Origin: Arion vulgaris
Lineage: Eukaryota; Mollusca; Gastropoda; Stylommatophora; Arionidae
NCBI GenBank assembly: GCA_020796225.1
Contig: CM036753.1
Location: 86,399,203-86,463,202, forward strand
DNA: 64,000 nucleotides
Direction: 5' to 3'
Shown here: piece by piece, positions 32,113 to 44,254 of the stretch
How positions within the stretch are numbered: position 1 is the stretch's first letter
How the letters are laid out: every line of letters starts with the position of its first letter
Position numbers and translations under genes: made by a program
The notes under the pieces: generated by a model
What the model was told of the DNA's origin: nothing
What the model saw: the letters and a program-made list of their open reading frames with translations, nothing else
Databases searched by the model: none

Positions 32113-35100
32113 GTAAGAGAGAACGACAGTTGACCAACTCCTTTCCACTTTGCTCAGGATCATATTTCCTGCTGAGATGTCCCATAGAAGTAGCCCAGTC
32201 AACTTTGATGTAGCTGTCACATAAAGTGTATAGACTATACTGATAGACATGGATTGATACAATGTGCTTAAATAATTGGATGCTTTGTCATATTTTAGAA
32301 CCAATTGAAATATGGTACCTAATTTTAAATGCATATCAATCAAATATGAACAATTTTGAAGTAAAATATACAATTTTAATATAAGCTTGATAATATAATT
32401 ATATTCATCTGACAGCGAAATACATGTTTCACGATGATGACATAACAATCGACGAGCCACATGGTCAATCATTTATTCATGTTAGCCCTATACAGCATGT
32501 ATGCTAGTATTATACAGAGAAAGTAATGTGTCAACTTTCAGTATTATGTTGGAAAGTAAAATGTTATATCCTAATATATTTTTTGTTATTTATCTATTTT
32601 CCATATATATATATATATATATATTATACAGCATCTTCTAGCCCTATGCGTGATTAGCTTTCTTCTGATATAATGATGATGGTAGTTTAAGACATATGTG
32701 CATTTTATGCTTTTTATTCTTTTTCAAAATTTGATCTACGAAAGCTAAACTTCCATATACTTTAAACAAAAGGTTATGCAGGGTTGCATGGATTCAAGAA
32801 AAGGTAATTTAACCTGTGCAGATGTTTACATTTACATCTTCAAATCTTAAAGAAATGTGTACACCACAAGGTACAATAAATGTTAGCATAATAAAGTATA
32901 ACACCAAAATGGAACACAGTTTTATGGTAATCTATAGCAAAGAACACAAACTGTATTTGCTACAAGGTATTTCTTGAAGAGTAAAAAAAAGATGATAAAG
33001 TAAATCAAGATTGATTCTAGTTTTTAATATCCAGTATCCCTACAGTGACACCCTTTAACACCTGAATCCAGATAAAATATGTCGCCCTACACAATTTTCT
33101 ATTGACAAGTCATCTAATGATGGAAGACAACTATGAGGTGATAATTGTAGTGGCAAGTGACAAAAGTAACAGAGATTATAACCCTTTAATATATATATAT
33201 ATTTAATGTTGTTTATTAGTAAAGTACATACAAGTATATTTCATTTATTTAATGTTTGAAAATGTGTATATAGTGTAAGGTATTTAGTTTATTTGTTTCT
33301 GAACACTTTATAAAGTTTAATTTTAACTTTCTAGACCTTGACAACTAATTAATGTTATCACTATTGATTCTCATGAAAAATGTTTTCATTCAGCACTTTT
33401 TGTTAACTATTCCTGAAGTTTACATGAATCTTCTTCTTCATTCACTTTCAGATGTCAACTTTAATTTGTTCAAAGAAGGCAGAGATCTGTCTGTTGTTAC
33501 CAAGATCTCCATAGAACATGTCCTGCAATGTTTTTCACACCAGTCCTATCTGTTCATATACTTGATATCTTTGTACAAGTTTATCAGAAGACATTCACAC
33601 TCATCAGAAGCTTTCATCTCTCCTGCTTGATTAAAAATAGATGGTATCTCAGCCTGTTATGGTATGTATGTACAAAGATTAAATATTATGGAATATTTTT
33701 ATCTGTTCAGCTGACAAAACATACAGATTGTCTGATGGGCATGATGTTCCAATTTTCTACTTCTTTCGTATTTTCTTATGACAAACCTTTTTCAGGTTGA
33801 GGTAGTTTCCTATTGTCAATGTGTCTGTCTAATTGTTGCCAAGTACAGTGCAATAAGATGAGATCCACAGTATCATTTTCTTTAAAACTGCTATCATAGT
33901 TTGGGTAATGATCATCTTAGGTAAGAATTTAGCTCTGAATTTTATGGCTCCTTAGAACTACAACATCTGATCTGCATACTTGTCTCTTTGTGCTTTCTTC
34001 TCTCCATACAGTTTCTGCTTCAGGTAAAAATGTCCATGATTCTGTTGACTATCAGAAATAAATTAACAACCTGAAGAGCATGATGCCTGTACATACATCT
34101 ACTTTTGTAGTTCATGGAAGGTAATATATTGTATACAGTTTCAAATATTCCTAAATACCCATAAATTCAACAAACACTGCAAGACAACACCAAAATAATC
34201 TTCAATATAATTATGTTCATTTTCTTTGCATCCAACAATCTGTATTTATGAACCTATATTTAAAGACTTTCAGCTCTCAAGACCAGTCTTGTATGTATAT
34301 ATTATATATAATAGTTTGACAGATATAAGAATAGTCATGAACTATGAAGACAACAAGCTATTCACAACCAAAAATGTTGAAAGATTTCGGTCTTCGTCAT
34401 TTATTAAAATCGTAACATGATTGTTAAAAACAAAAAAAGATTATGGTCTTAAAAAGAGTTATGAAAATGTGTAAAAGTATGAGAACAATTTTAGTTCAAA
34501 ACTGAATGTGGAGTATGTGAGAACAAAAATGGTGACAATTACAGAAGTTTTCAAAACCTATACATTATTATTTTGTTAATCAGATCAGAGAGGTACTCAT
34601 GTATATAGAGTCACACACAAAAGTATCAGCACCATACATAAATAAAGAAAGAAAATCAACATATCACAAATGTCAGTTGTTAAGAAAATACTAAAAAGTT
34701 TATCCAACTGGCCAAGCACAGTGTATAAAACAAAAGTAAATAATAGATTCAGATCAGCTTTAAACACAAATTACATCAACATAAATGTACATCATCATAA
34801 AAAATATGAACATGACATATCATACGCTAGTCTTCTAGTCTGATTTGACTGAAAGTACTAATATATTCTGCTATTACTATTTTATTGAAATATTAGAAGT
34901 GCTGAAAAAATTGTTACTAAAACTGAGTGCAGATTGTACACTATTATAATTAGAAGAATATTGATATTTGCTTGTATTAGTAAACTTGTTATATATATAT
35001 CATTATTTATTTTTGATACCATAATATAAAATATTTACATGTAAACTATTATATATAAAAATATATATATAAATTTCCATTACAGCCACAAGAAATGTTA

Positions 35101-36131
35101 TGATTCGGCACAGAATAAACTACATGAGGCAAAACCTATTGTCTCCTGAGACAAAGAGGCCAAATGATATATATAAACCAGTGCATGTAAAGCCATGTAT
35201 TGAAAAACTGGATATAATCTAATTTTACATTTTGGGGAGACTTTATATGTAAATTGTTAAAATAATTAACTGAGTTGTCCACATAATTATATTAAAATTA
35301 ATTCACTAAATGATAATAAAAACTTCATCATTAATGATTTTTGCAACTCTTGTGTTTAAGAAAGCATGTTTAATTTAACTAGTAAATTCATAGAGTATGT
35401 GTCACTTTCTAATCATTATAAAAATGATTGCCAAACTCTATTTAAAAACTATATATTTTCTGTTTTTTTTTAGATAAAATATATATATAAATGTACGCAA
35501 GTAGAAAGCGTTAATATACATCTATATGCAAATTAGAAATAAATTACAACATTTAGATAAGTGGAAATGTAGTTTATTGCAAAAGTATGGCTCTGAAATA
35601 TCTATCAAATAATGGATATGAAAGAGCAGGGCCTAACAACCATGCACCAGATTTATTTTTTAACAGTATAATTCTTCATTGTCTAATGCTTTGCTCCTTT
35701 GAGGTTTTACTTTCTTACACTGATTCAATTTAGTTGTTTTGTTTCAATATACCAGCATAATATTCGCTTACAATCCTCAACTGTAAAGATTGCATTTTTT
35801 TGTTTTGAAATTGTGGTACACAAAATAAAACCTTTAATTGAAAACATATGCTAGCTGAAATTCATACTTACAAAATAAACATGTAACCGACAAGTGGAAT
35901 ACACACGATAACATAATTAATAACTCATTTTAAAATTAATTTGTGCTCCAAAATATGAATCAACGACACTTACATGTGATAATGTAATCAACTTTCAGAC
36001 AAATTATTGCCCTTGAAATTACACATTTCATTGTGATATTAAACTATTTGCCCTGTTTATTCTAAGATGCTGCTTTTGTGAATGTTATAACATTAAGAGG
36101 TTGTCGTAGTTGGAAATTTTAACAAAAACAA
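32113..36131. other. AT-rich region, nothing recognised
   Basis: Four kilobases downstream of the TPR gene with only chance ORFs (up to 165 aa, of which part overlaps the LINE endonuclease). TA microsatellites lie at about 32606-32626, 33189-33202 and 35480. No domain, RNA gene or bounded element was seen. Confidence 0.55.
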
Positions 36132-36137
36132 TTTATT
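36132..36137 (-). promoter_or_regulatory. Candidate poly(A) signal of the TPR gene
   Basis: AATAAA on the minus strand, about 35 nt after the TAA stop. A second AATAAA-type site near 36056 is an alternative. The actual cleavage site is unknown. Confidence 0.4.
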
Positions 36138-36170
36138 TTTGCAGTTACTTAACAAAACCAAAAATATTTG

Positions 36171-36806
36171 TTAACCATAGAAACCTTGTATTCTTGCAAC
36201 TTTCTGGTTGATTTTGTGGTCTTCGTTCCAAATCCTGTAATGCACAAAAATGCTGGAAAATGCTCTCTCAAGAACATTGTAAGTATGCACAGCCAAACAT
36301 AGACAATAATTGTCTAGGGCAAGGTTATAATCATTATCCAAAAACCAAGCCATAAAAAATTCAGATGCAGCTTCATGGAATAAACCCAACTCCATGAGAG
36401 CATAGCCTAGGACGGAATGTAGAAATGGAATATCCCTAGCATAGACTTCCCCCATAAGAGAGATCATAGCTTCCTCTGCATGCCGCAGCTTGCCCAGCAT
36501 TTTGTATGAAAGCACCAATATATAATAGGCCAAGACAGATGTTGGCATGATGGCTTCTTCTTGTGCATCAACTTCTTCCTGGAGTGGTTCTGGTAGAGTT
36601 ACACGCTCCAGGCCCCCATAAATAATGATACATGATTCAGGTCGAGGGAAGAATAATGTGTTATCCATATTTTCTTCCTCGTTGGCTTTTCTTGATTTCA
36701 AAGAATCTTCCAGATACATGACTGCATCTTCATAGTTCGCTTGACTATACAGGAAGTTGGCATATTTAACACAAACACTTGCATTCAATTCCTCCTTCAG
36801 CGCTGC
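36171..36806 (-). CDS. TPR protein, last coding exon
   Basis: Begins after a TTTTTCAG acceptor (36807 onward) with AALKEELNASVCVKYA and runs 211 codons to TAA at 36171-36173. NFLYSQANYEDAVMYLEDSL is a TPR-like helix pair. Later LAYYILVLSYKMLGKLRHAE and LHSVLGYALMELGLFHEAAS give two more TPR-like helical pairs (small residue near position 8, A near 20). A middle loop (about residues 44-75 of the exon) holds PRPESCIIIYGGLERVTLP and an acidic EEVDAQEEA stretch. The tail ARIQGFYG has no known localisation signal. Function is inferred as protein-protein scaffolding from the repeats only. Confidence 0.9.
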   Translation of the reverse strand, partial: AALKEELNASVCVKYANFLYSQANYEDAVMYLEDSLKSRKANEEENMDNTLFFPRPESCIIIYGGLERVTLPEPLQEEVDAQEEAIMPTSVLAYYILVLSYKMLGKLRHAEEAMISLMGEVYARDIPFLHSVLGYALMELGLFHEAASEFFMAWFLDNDYNLALDNYCLCLAVHTYNVLERAFSSIFVHYRIWNEDHKINQKVARIQGFYG

Positions 36807-37274
36807 CTGAAAAACAAAAACAATTATTAAAATAATGTTTTAATTCTTGTCACTTATAATAGTTCTAGATAATACGTTCACAAAATATAAACTACTATAC
36901 CATACTCAATACAATATTATTATTAAATGAAAATTAGAAAATATCAAATAACAATAAATTATAACAAGAAGCAAATGTGGGTACTCATTTTACTATTTTT
37001 CAGGGGTTATTACATAGTCCAACAGCAATATTTAGTGTCCTTAAAGGTTACAAAGCCCAATGTGCTAGTCTACATGTCTGTTGGCACCTAACTAGCACAA
37101 TGAATTTATGCTCTAAGTCGCAAATCACATACAGACAACAAAGAGTTGTTAAACAAGTGATTGATAAAGAACAATAGAGAGAAAAAAGAAATACTTGTAA
37201 AAATGCAATTTCTAAGGACACCTATAGCAATGAATTTCTCTCTGTGGCCTAACATTAAAGTAAATATAAATTAC

Positions 37275-37416
37275 CTGAAAATATTGTTCAGCAGACAGAA
37301 TCATGTCAAGTTCACTGTCGATGTCTTCACAAATGCATGCTTTGACATAGCACATGGTTGCAAGGTTACCCAATGTAATGCACATTTCTGGAGCCAACTG
37401 GCCATTGTGTATTTCC
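37275..37416 (-). CDS. TPR protein, internal exon (47 codons plus one base)
   Basis: Acceptor TTTTTAG ends at 37417 and donor CAG|GTAATT lies at 37274. The first G completes an Arg codon from the previous exon. Reads EIHNGQLAPEMCITLGNLAT then MCYVKACICEDIDSELDM and SAEQYFQ: one TPR (LGNLATMCY) extended by a linker. It ends in phase 0 and joins AALKEE. Confidence 0.88.
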
Positions 37417-37629
37417 CTAAAAAGTATATTTTAACATATAAACACACACACACTTCATACGTTTTACTAAATTATAGCGGAACAAGATATAAATTATTGC
37501 AGTAAAACCCTATATAAAGATTAATCTCATTAAGATATAACTTAGAATGTTTATACTTTCTTTGATGAATAAAGATTTGCAAAAATCTAATTTTTATATA
37601 ACAAATATATTCCTGTTCTTTGTTAGATC

Positions 37630-37872
37630 TTCTTCTTCTTTGAATGCTCCACATTGACCACTTGCTAACCACTCTTTGTGATCTGTATGTGATATGAGCC
37701 TAAGAGTGGTTGTACGTTGTGCCAGTTATGCACCTACAAGTAGGCCAGCACATCTGATTTCTGCAATACTTTTTATTTACTAGGTAGCTTCCCTACCTCA
37801 GTCGCCTCTTATGACATGTCTTGTAGGTCACAGAATTACTAATTTTTCCTCCCTTTGGGCCCCGGGCAATGG
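37630..37872 (-). mobile_element. SINE in a TPR-gene intron, 12-bp TSD
   Basis: Perfect duplication CTTTGTTAGATC at 37618-37629 and 37873-37884. Subfamily with CTACCTAGTAAATAAAAAG core, GAA-type tail at the low end. It lies in the gene's own transcribed orientation between two exons, about 50 bp from the 37923 exon's donor. Confidence 0.93.
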
Positions 37873-37922
37873 CTTTGTTAGATCATCTCACATGTTACTG
37901 AAAACACTGTATGTAACCATAC

Positions 37923-38025
37923 CTGAATACTTCTAGACTCTCCTTGTAAGATTCAATGGCCTTGTCCACATCTCCTGCCATGGAATGCATCTGCCCGAGC
38001 TGATGAAGGGTGCTCACAAGATCTC
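37923..38025 (-). CDS. TPR protein, internal exon (103 bp)
   Basis: Acceptor TCTGTAG before 38025 and donor CAG|GTATGG at 37922. Reads, after completing a Gly, DLVSTLHQLGQMHSMAGDVD then KAIESYKESLEVF: a textbook TPR (LGxxxxxxGDxxKAIExYxxSL). The exon leaves two bases of an Arg codon for the next exon, matching its phase. Confidence 0.9.
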
Positions 38026-39242
38026 CTACAGACAAAAGTGATTATTTATCAGTATTTATCAAAGTTCAAGATATAATGACTGCACTGTGTATTAGCACAT
38101 AATTTACTTCAAATACATTAACAACAATGCATAATGTTACTATTTATGTTACTTGAATTTGTTCCACTATTTAAACATAAACAATAAAATCCTATCAATT
38201 CATGGATACACCATGGGTTAATACATAGTACATTTACGGTAACAAAAATTTACATTTGTTTTATTTTTAATTTAACATGGAACACTACACTGAAAGCTGC
38301 AAAAGCTATGGGAGCATGAAAACTCATTGTGGATACCTAGTGTGCCATGCGGCTTGATGAAAATTAAGTATGTAAGTAAGCAATCCCACATGTTGGTAAG
38401 TAAATTAACGGTTGATACGATAATATTTAAAGATACTGGCATAGTATGTGGCTCTTGGTCAGCATCTCATCATGCTGACCAAGAGCCGCAGGCGTATGCC
38501 AGTATCTTTGATTCACATCATTTGTTAGTATTATGTTTTAGTTAATTTAGTTTTTGTGGAAGTTTTGTTCTTGATAAAGTCTAGCACGAAACGTTGAGTG
38601 TTTTTTCTTCATATCTTATAATTAATTTTTCCTTCTTATGTAATACTGTATATACCTGTCTTTGCTCTATCGCCTATTTAAAATTAAATCATCAAAGTAA
38701 ATAAATGTAATTTAATTAAATTTTATGTTCTAAAATCTTGGGTAAGCAATCACGTCTATCCACAACTTCCAGCCTCTGATAGTCTTTTATCATGTCTGTT
38801 GTTGGCTCCCATGATATATTGTTTGACTGTGTTTATTTTATGTTTCTATTGCTATTAGTAATTGCCAGTTATCCCAATGTAAGAAATATCTATTAGTTCA
38901 CTTGAGCTTTTTTTTCCGTCTCATTTGCTTAACCTGTTCTTAGACTGAGATGGTTTGTTTGGTTAATGGTTACCTAGTAATAATGACATACCAATACACT
39001 AGATAGATTTTTAAATTATCTTCTAAATTACATTGGGATCCTCGGTGCTATGAAGTTTGTGCAATGCCTCTGAGATCATGCTGTGTAAGAAAGAGATTGG
39101 AGCACATGTGGTTACTCCTGAAGTGTAATGAAGATGGTCCTATCAATTAATGACAGAACACATAATGATAGTATATGAGCTTGATATATTCTAAAGTTCT
39201 AATTTAAAGGACACAAAATTATTGAAAGAACTGCCAACTCAC
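38026..39242 (-). other. TPR-gene intron with a hairpin and Penelope-like motif
   Basis: Contains the inverted repeat 38429-38509 and a TTGATAAAGTCTAGCACGAA-ACGTTG motif (38571-38595). The rest is AT-rich with nothing recognised. Confidence 0.6.
38429..38509. repeat. Long hairpin, 36-37-nt arms, 8-nt loop
   Basis: Arm AAAGATACTGGCAT...GGCTCTTGGTCAGCA (38429-38464) pairs with its near-exact inverse (38473-38509); a 7-8 nt central segment of each arm does not match. The loop is TCTCATCA. It lies just upstream of the Penelope-like motif and may be one end of the same remnant. Confidence 0.85.
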
Positions 39243-39459
39243 CTTTGATGTCATCCTCCAGGACATCCTGAATATCTCTTGCCTGTTCTAAATAGTGAAC
39301 AGCATTTTGATACTGCTTCATGCTAATATGTGCATCTGCAGAACGGCTTAAGAGTTGGTTATGAAGAGCCATATCAAGATTTTCTGTAGAAGTTGTCATG
39401 TTACTACTTGCACTTTCCTCCATTCTTTCAAATGCTTCACTTTCTGTTGATGATGATAC
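39243..39459 (-). CDS. TPR protein, internal exon (217 bp)
   Basis: Acceptor TTTCCTCAG ends at 39460 and donor AAAG|GTGAGT lies at 39242. Starts in phase 0 with VSSSTESEAFERMEESASSN, a Ser/Glu-rich linker, then LLSRSADAHISMKQYQNAVH and YLEQARDIQDVLEDDIK, one TPR. It joins ...DIGDK of the large exon in phase 0 and leaves one G for the next exon. The track frame extends past both splice sites, but the intronic extensions lack conserved character. Confidence 0.88.
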
Positions 39460-39634
39460 CTGAGGAAAATGTATGTACATATTCTGAACTTCTGTGGCAA
39501 CTTTTCATTTGAATAAATTATGTATATTTTCAAGCTTTTATTTCATAGGCTAAAACAATAACTAGTTAATATTTTAATTTATTTTCTTTATTTAAAAAAA
39601 CAATTATCAACGTTGAGCCAACAAATTTGTTATA

Positions 39635-39723
39635 TTATCATCACTGTGAGTCCAGCAGAAAACACAGATAAAGAATGGAGGAGCAGGAGTGTTAGTAGAA
39701 TATCCAAGCAAAGTTAGAGTTAT
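39635..39723 (+). pseudogene. LINE RNase H domain, N-terminal part (antisense in an intron)
   Basis: Plus strand reads NGGAGVLVEYPSKVRVMIK, the start of an RNase H fold (GGAGVxxxYP). The frame shifts one base at the edge of the 44-bp array, and the domain resumes on its far side at 41817. Confidence 0.8.
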
Positions 39724-41816
39724 GATTAAGTACCAATGGGGAAATCCTAAACAATGTTTGAGATACGATTAAAGTACCAATGGGGAAATCCTAAACAATG
39801 TTTGAGATACGATTAAAGTACCAATGGGGAAATGCTAAACAATGTTTGAGATACGATTAAAGTACCAATGGGGAAATGCTAAACAATGTTTGAGATACGA
39901 TTAAAGTACCAATGGGGAAATGCTAAACAATGTTTGAGATACGATTAAAGTAACAATGGGGAAATGCTAAACAATGTTTGAGATACGACTAAAGTACCAA
40001 TGGGGAAATGCTAAACAATGTTTGAGATACGATTAAAGTACCAATGGGGAAATGCTAAACAATGTTTGAGATACGATTAAAGTACCAATGGGGAAATGCT
40101 AAACAATGTTTGAGATACGATTAAAGTACCAATGGGGAAATGCTAAACAATGTTTGAGATACGATTAAAGTACCAATGGGGAAATGCTAAACAATGTTTG
40201 AGATACGATTAAAGTACCAATGGGGAAATGCTAAACAATGTTTGAGATACGATTAAAGTACCAATGGGGAAATGCTAAACAATGTTTGAGATACGATTAA
40301 AGTACCAATGGGGAAATGCTAAACAATGTTTGAGATACGATTAAAGTACCAATGGGGAAATGCTAAACAATGTTTGAGATACGATTAAAGTACCAATGGG
40401 GAAATGCTAAACAATGTTTGAGATACGATTAAAGTACCAATGGGGAAATGCTAAACAATGTTTGAGATACGATTAAAGTACCAATGGGGAAATGCTAAAC
40501 AATGTTTGAGATACGATTAAAGTACCAATGGGGAAATGCTAAACAATGTTTGAGATACGATTAAAGTACCAATGGGGAAATGCTAAACAATGTTTGAGAT
40601 ACGATTAAAGTACCAATGGGGAAATGCTAAACAATGTTTGAGATACGATTAAAGTACCAATGGGGAAATGCTAAACAATGTTTGAGATACGATTAAAGTA
40701 CCAATGGGGAAATGCTAAACAATGTTTGAGATACGATTAAAGTACCAATGGGGAAATGCTAAACAATGTTTGAGATACGATTAAAGTACCAATGGGGAAA
40801 TGCTAAACAATGTTTGAGATACGATTAAAGTACCAATGGGGAAATGCTAAACAATGTTTGAGATACGATTAAAGTACCAATGGGGAAATGCTAAACAATG
40901 TTTGAGATACGATTAAAGTACCAATGGGGAAATGCTTAACAATGTTTGAGATACGATTAAAGTACCAATGGGGAAATGCTAAACAATGTTTGAGATACGA
41001 TTAAAGTACCAATGGGGAAATGCTTAACAATGTTTGAGATACGATTAAAGTACCAATGGGGAAATGCTAAACAATGTTTGAGATACGATTAAAGTACCAA
41101 TGGGGAAATGCTAAACAATGTTTGAGATACGATTAAAGTACCAATGGGGAAATGCTAAACAATGTTTGAGATACGATTAAAGTACCAATGGGGAAATTCT
41201 AAACAATGTTTGAGATACGATTAAAGTACCAATGGGGAAATGCTAAACAATGTTTGAGATACGATTAAAGTACCAATGGGGAAATGCTAAACAATGTTTG
41301 AGATACGATTAAAGTACCAATGGGGAAATGCTAAACAATGTTTGAGATACGATTAAAGTACCAATGGGGAAATGCTAAACAATGTTTGAGATACGATTAA
41401 AGTACCAATGGGGAAATGCTAAACAATGTTTGAGATACGATTAAAGTACCAATGGGGAAATTCTAAACAATGTTTGAGATACGATTAAAGTACCAATGGG
41501 GAAATGCTAAACAATGTTTGAGATACGATTAAAGTACCAATGGGGAAATGCTAAACAATGTTTGAGATACGATTAAAGTACCAATGGGGAAATGCTAAAC
41601 AATGTTTGAGATACGATTAAAGTACCAATGGGGAAATGCTAAACAATGTTTGAGATACGATTAAAGTACCAATGGGGAAATGCTAAACAATGTTTGAGAT
41701 ACGATTAAAGTACCAATGGGGAAATGCTAAACAATGTTTGAGATACGATTAAAGTACCAATGGGGAAATGCTAAACAATGTTTGAGATACGATTAAAGTA
41801 CCAATGGGGAAATTCT
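39724..41816. repeat. Minisatellite, 44-bp unit, about 47.6 copies, inside a LINE RNase H domain and a TPR-gene intron
   Basis: Unit GATTAAAGTACCAATGGGGA then AATGCTAAACAATGTTTGAG and ATAC, period 44 (39841, 39885). Copies are almost identical, with rare ATTCTA, ATCCTA or GCTTAAC variants. The left edge continues RNase H reading VMIK and the right edge continues it as MGKFCNNYDTEIQAI, so the unit is part of the LINE coding sequence that has expanded in place. Confidence 0.96.
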
Positions 41817-42115
41817 GTAATAACTATGACACAGAAATCCAGGCAATCAATTTGGCAACTGAGAAACTGTTAATATTAAACTCGATTCACAACCTGTTAT
41901 ATTCTTTACAGATGCAAAATCAGTATTACAAGCATTTTAATTCAGAAAACTGCCAGGTCTACAGACCCTAATGCCTAAACTGTGTAAGCAATGCATGGTT
42001 ATCTTGCAGTGGATACCACCTCATTGCGGAATACCAAGAAATGAAACAGCAGACCGACTGCACAAGGTAGGTGCTGCAGGAAAGTAACTGGATGCACCAG
42101 CTACTTACCCCTAAC
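41817..42115 (+). pseudogene. LINE RNase H domain, C-terminal part
   Basis: Reads GKFCNNYDTEIQAINLATEK (overlapping the array edge), a one-base slip, VIFFTDAKSVLQAF, and ILQWIPPHCGIPRNETADRL. The DAKSVLQ and WIPxHCGIxxNExAD motifs are hallmark RNase H landmarks of jockey/CR1-type LINEs, including the D of NETAD. A stop follows (AAGK*). Confidence 0.88.
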
Positions 42116-42789
42116 AAAAAAAGGAGGATTAAATCAACCAGAAGGCCACCAATACTAACACAGTATTGTTTGTTATATTCTTAATGTTAATGATATGATG
42201 AAATATCAAGACTTTGATAAACCAGTAGCTGCTGTGAATAGGAAGAGACAATTGTTTCAAAATTTAAGAGTCCAGAAATTTCAAAATAAGATGCATTAGG
42301 GTGTGTTGACACTGCTGCTGAAATACAATGTTATCACTAATTTAAATGAACTGGCAATTATCTAAAGAGTGAGAATATCAGTGCTTTTTCCTGAATTCAA
42401 AAAACCTAACTCAGTCATAAAAATCCTGGAAGAAGTTGCACTATGACATGATCAAGTTGCAGCTCACAGCCAACAAGACTACACCACAATAGTTCATATG
42501 TACGGTTCCAACTTCGCTGCAATGGGTCACCCCATAATTGCTCCATTCCTGTGCCAACAAAAATCATACGAAATTCTAACAACTGTTTCCTTCCTGTGTC
42601 ATGAACTAATTCCAGAATGAAACAGCCGTACAGCCACAAAAAGCAACCAGCACCGCATAAATGCATATGGCGTCAGCGAAAGTGTCAACACAAAACTGTT
42701 CATCACTTGAATTGCAATTCATGTAGAAGGAAACAATAACGACAAAATCCTGCTTTCTGCACAAGCAAAACACTGTGTGATGAATGTTT
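42116..42789. other. TPR-gene intron, unassigned
   Basis: Probably the rest of the RNase H LINE's 3' end, but no motif was recognised. Confidence 0.45.
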
Positions 42790-43640
42790 AGTGTCAGTTA
42801 TGTCAATCTTAATCTTGCTGTTGAAACATCTGCTGATGACATATTCAAGTATTGCTGCCACAACAACAGGAAGAAATCAACATCGTTTATATGTTTGTAA
42901 CACTCCAAAACAAAGTACAGTGTTACTGTCAACATCGCAAAAAGGAATTGAGAAATTAATAATGGAAGTGCAAAAGAAAAGTGAAAAACAAAATTTATAT
43001 CTCAATGTAGCAAAAACAAAAGTAATGACAACTGATAAAACAAACATGACACAAGATATTTTTATCAACAGAGAGAAAATGTGAACAGTTTTGAATATCT
43101 CGGTTCACTGCTAACAACAGATGGAAATGGGATGAAGGAAATTAAAATTAGAACAAACATGGCTTTACAAAAAATGAAACAACTAAAAATAGTATGAAAT
43201 GGAACTGATAAGAAAACAAAGATCAGAATACCAAGAGCATGCATATTCCCAGTGGCAACATATGGGTGTGAAGCATGAACATTTATTTAACAAGGCAGTG
43301 GAAACATATATGTGCTTTTGAATATAAGTGTTACAGAAGAGTCCTCTGTATATCATGGATAGAGGAGCAAACACATAGATATATCCAGAAAGAGCTCAAA
43401 ATTTAAAAAACTGGCTGATGCTACAAATAAGAAAATTGAGGTATTTTGGACATAATGAGACACAAAGGGCTGGAAAAGACCATCATGGAAGGAGGCATCC
43501 CGGCAAAGAGGAGAAGAGGAAGACCACAGAGAAGATGGATTCAGGATGTAACCGATAGTTTGAGCATGACCGCTGCAGAGGCAGGATATCTGGCCTATAA
43601 GAGAGATTCCAAAGGACTGTTACAGTGACAAAGTTCTGCT
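42790..43640 (+). pseudogene. LINE 3' fragment (YGCE lineage), antisense in intron
   Basis: Plus strand. KQNLYLNVAKTKVMTTDKTN, then in shifted frames FEYLGSLLTTDGN, VATYGCEA, RYFGHIMRHKGLEKTIMEGG and IPAKRRRGRPQRRWIQDV, ending AAEAGYLAYKRDSKG. The order (NxxKTKVM, YLGS, YGCE, GHIMRH, GRPxxRW) is that of a LINE RT C-terminal region. Stops and frameshifts abound. Confidence 0.85.
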
Positions 43641-44254
43641 CAGGACAAGCTATTTGCTGATGACTATCAAAAACAACATTATCAAAGAAATACTAAATTT
43701 AACAAATTAATAATTTTTTAAAAATTGCTATGAATATCTGTTTTATTCATCATTATTAACATTTTTTCAACTAGTATATAAACAATTTATAAATTGTGAA
43801 ACGATCACAAACAATGGAATTGTCTTGACAACAAAGTGCATTTAATCCTAAAATGTGCTGCAAATAATAGAACATAACTACTGTGTCTTACACATTTTGT
43901 TCCTGAACAATATATACAATGCACATAACAGGGCCTTTTCCCTCAGCCTATATTTCACATATTCACCACAAAGGTACAAGATGAGATGGAAAAACCAGAC
44001 TCTTTCCCATAGGGCACAAACCAAGTACTTCTGGAGTATGAGGTAAACACTGTAACTCAATGTCACGGAGACCACCCTGAGGTAAATATATATATATATA
44101 TATATGAGGAAATTATATAGTATATAAAATTATATATATATATATATATATATGTTTTATATATATATGTTGTATTACAGGAGCTCCACTGCAGAAGCTT
44201 AAATGCCACCCACCTCGCTCAAAAAAGAAAACTATAGGAAGTCAAAGCAAAAAT
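43641..44254. other. TPR-gene intron, TA-rich
   Basis: Contains (TA)n tracts at about 44085-44170. No gene was seen. Confidence 0.55.

Noticed and set aside
31975..32472. 165-aa ORF as a host gene
   Set aside because: Its C-terminal part overlaps the LINE endonuclease in a non-LINE frame, its N-terminal part is AT-rich chance sequence, and no motif spans it.
39720..41816. CRISPR array
   Set aside because: The units are contiguous, with no unique spacers, and the genome is eukaryotic. The array is a minisatellite.
42415..42666. 83-aa minus-strand ORF in the TPR intron as an extra exon
   Set aside because: It lacks usable splice borders that fit the phase-0 junction between 44581 and 39459, which already joins cleanly.
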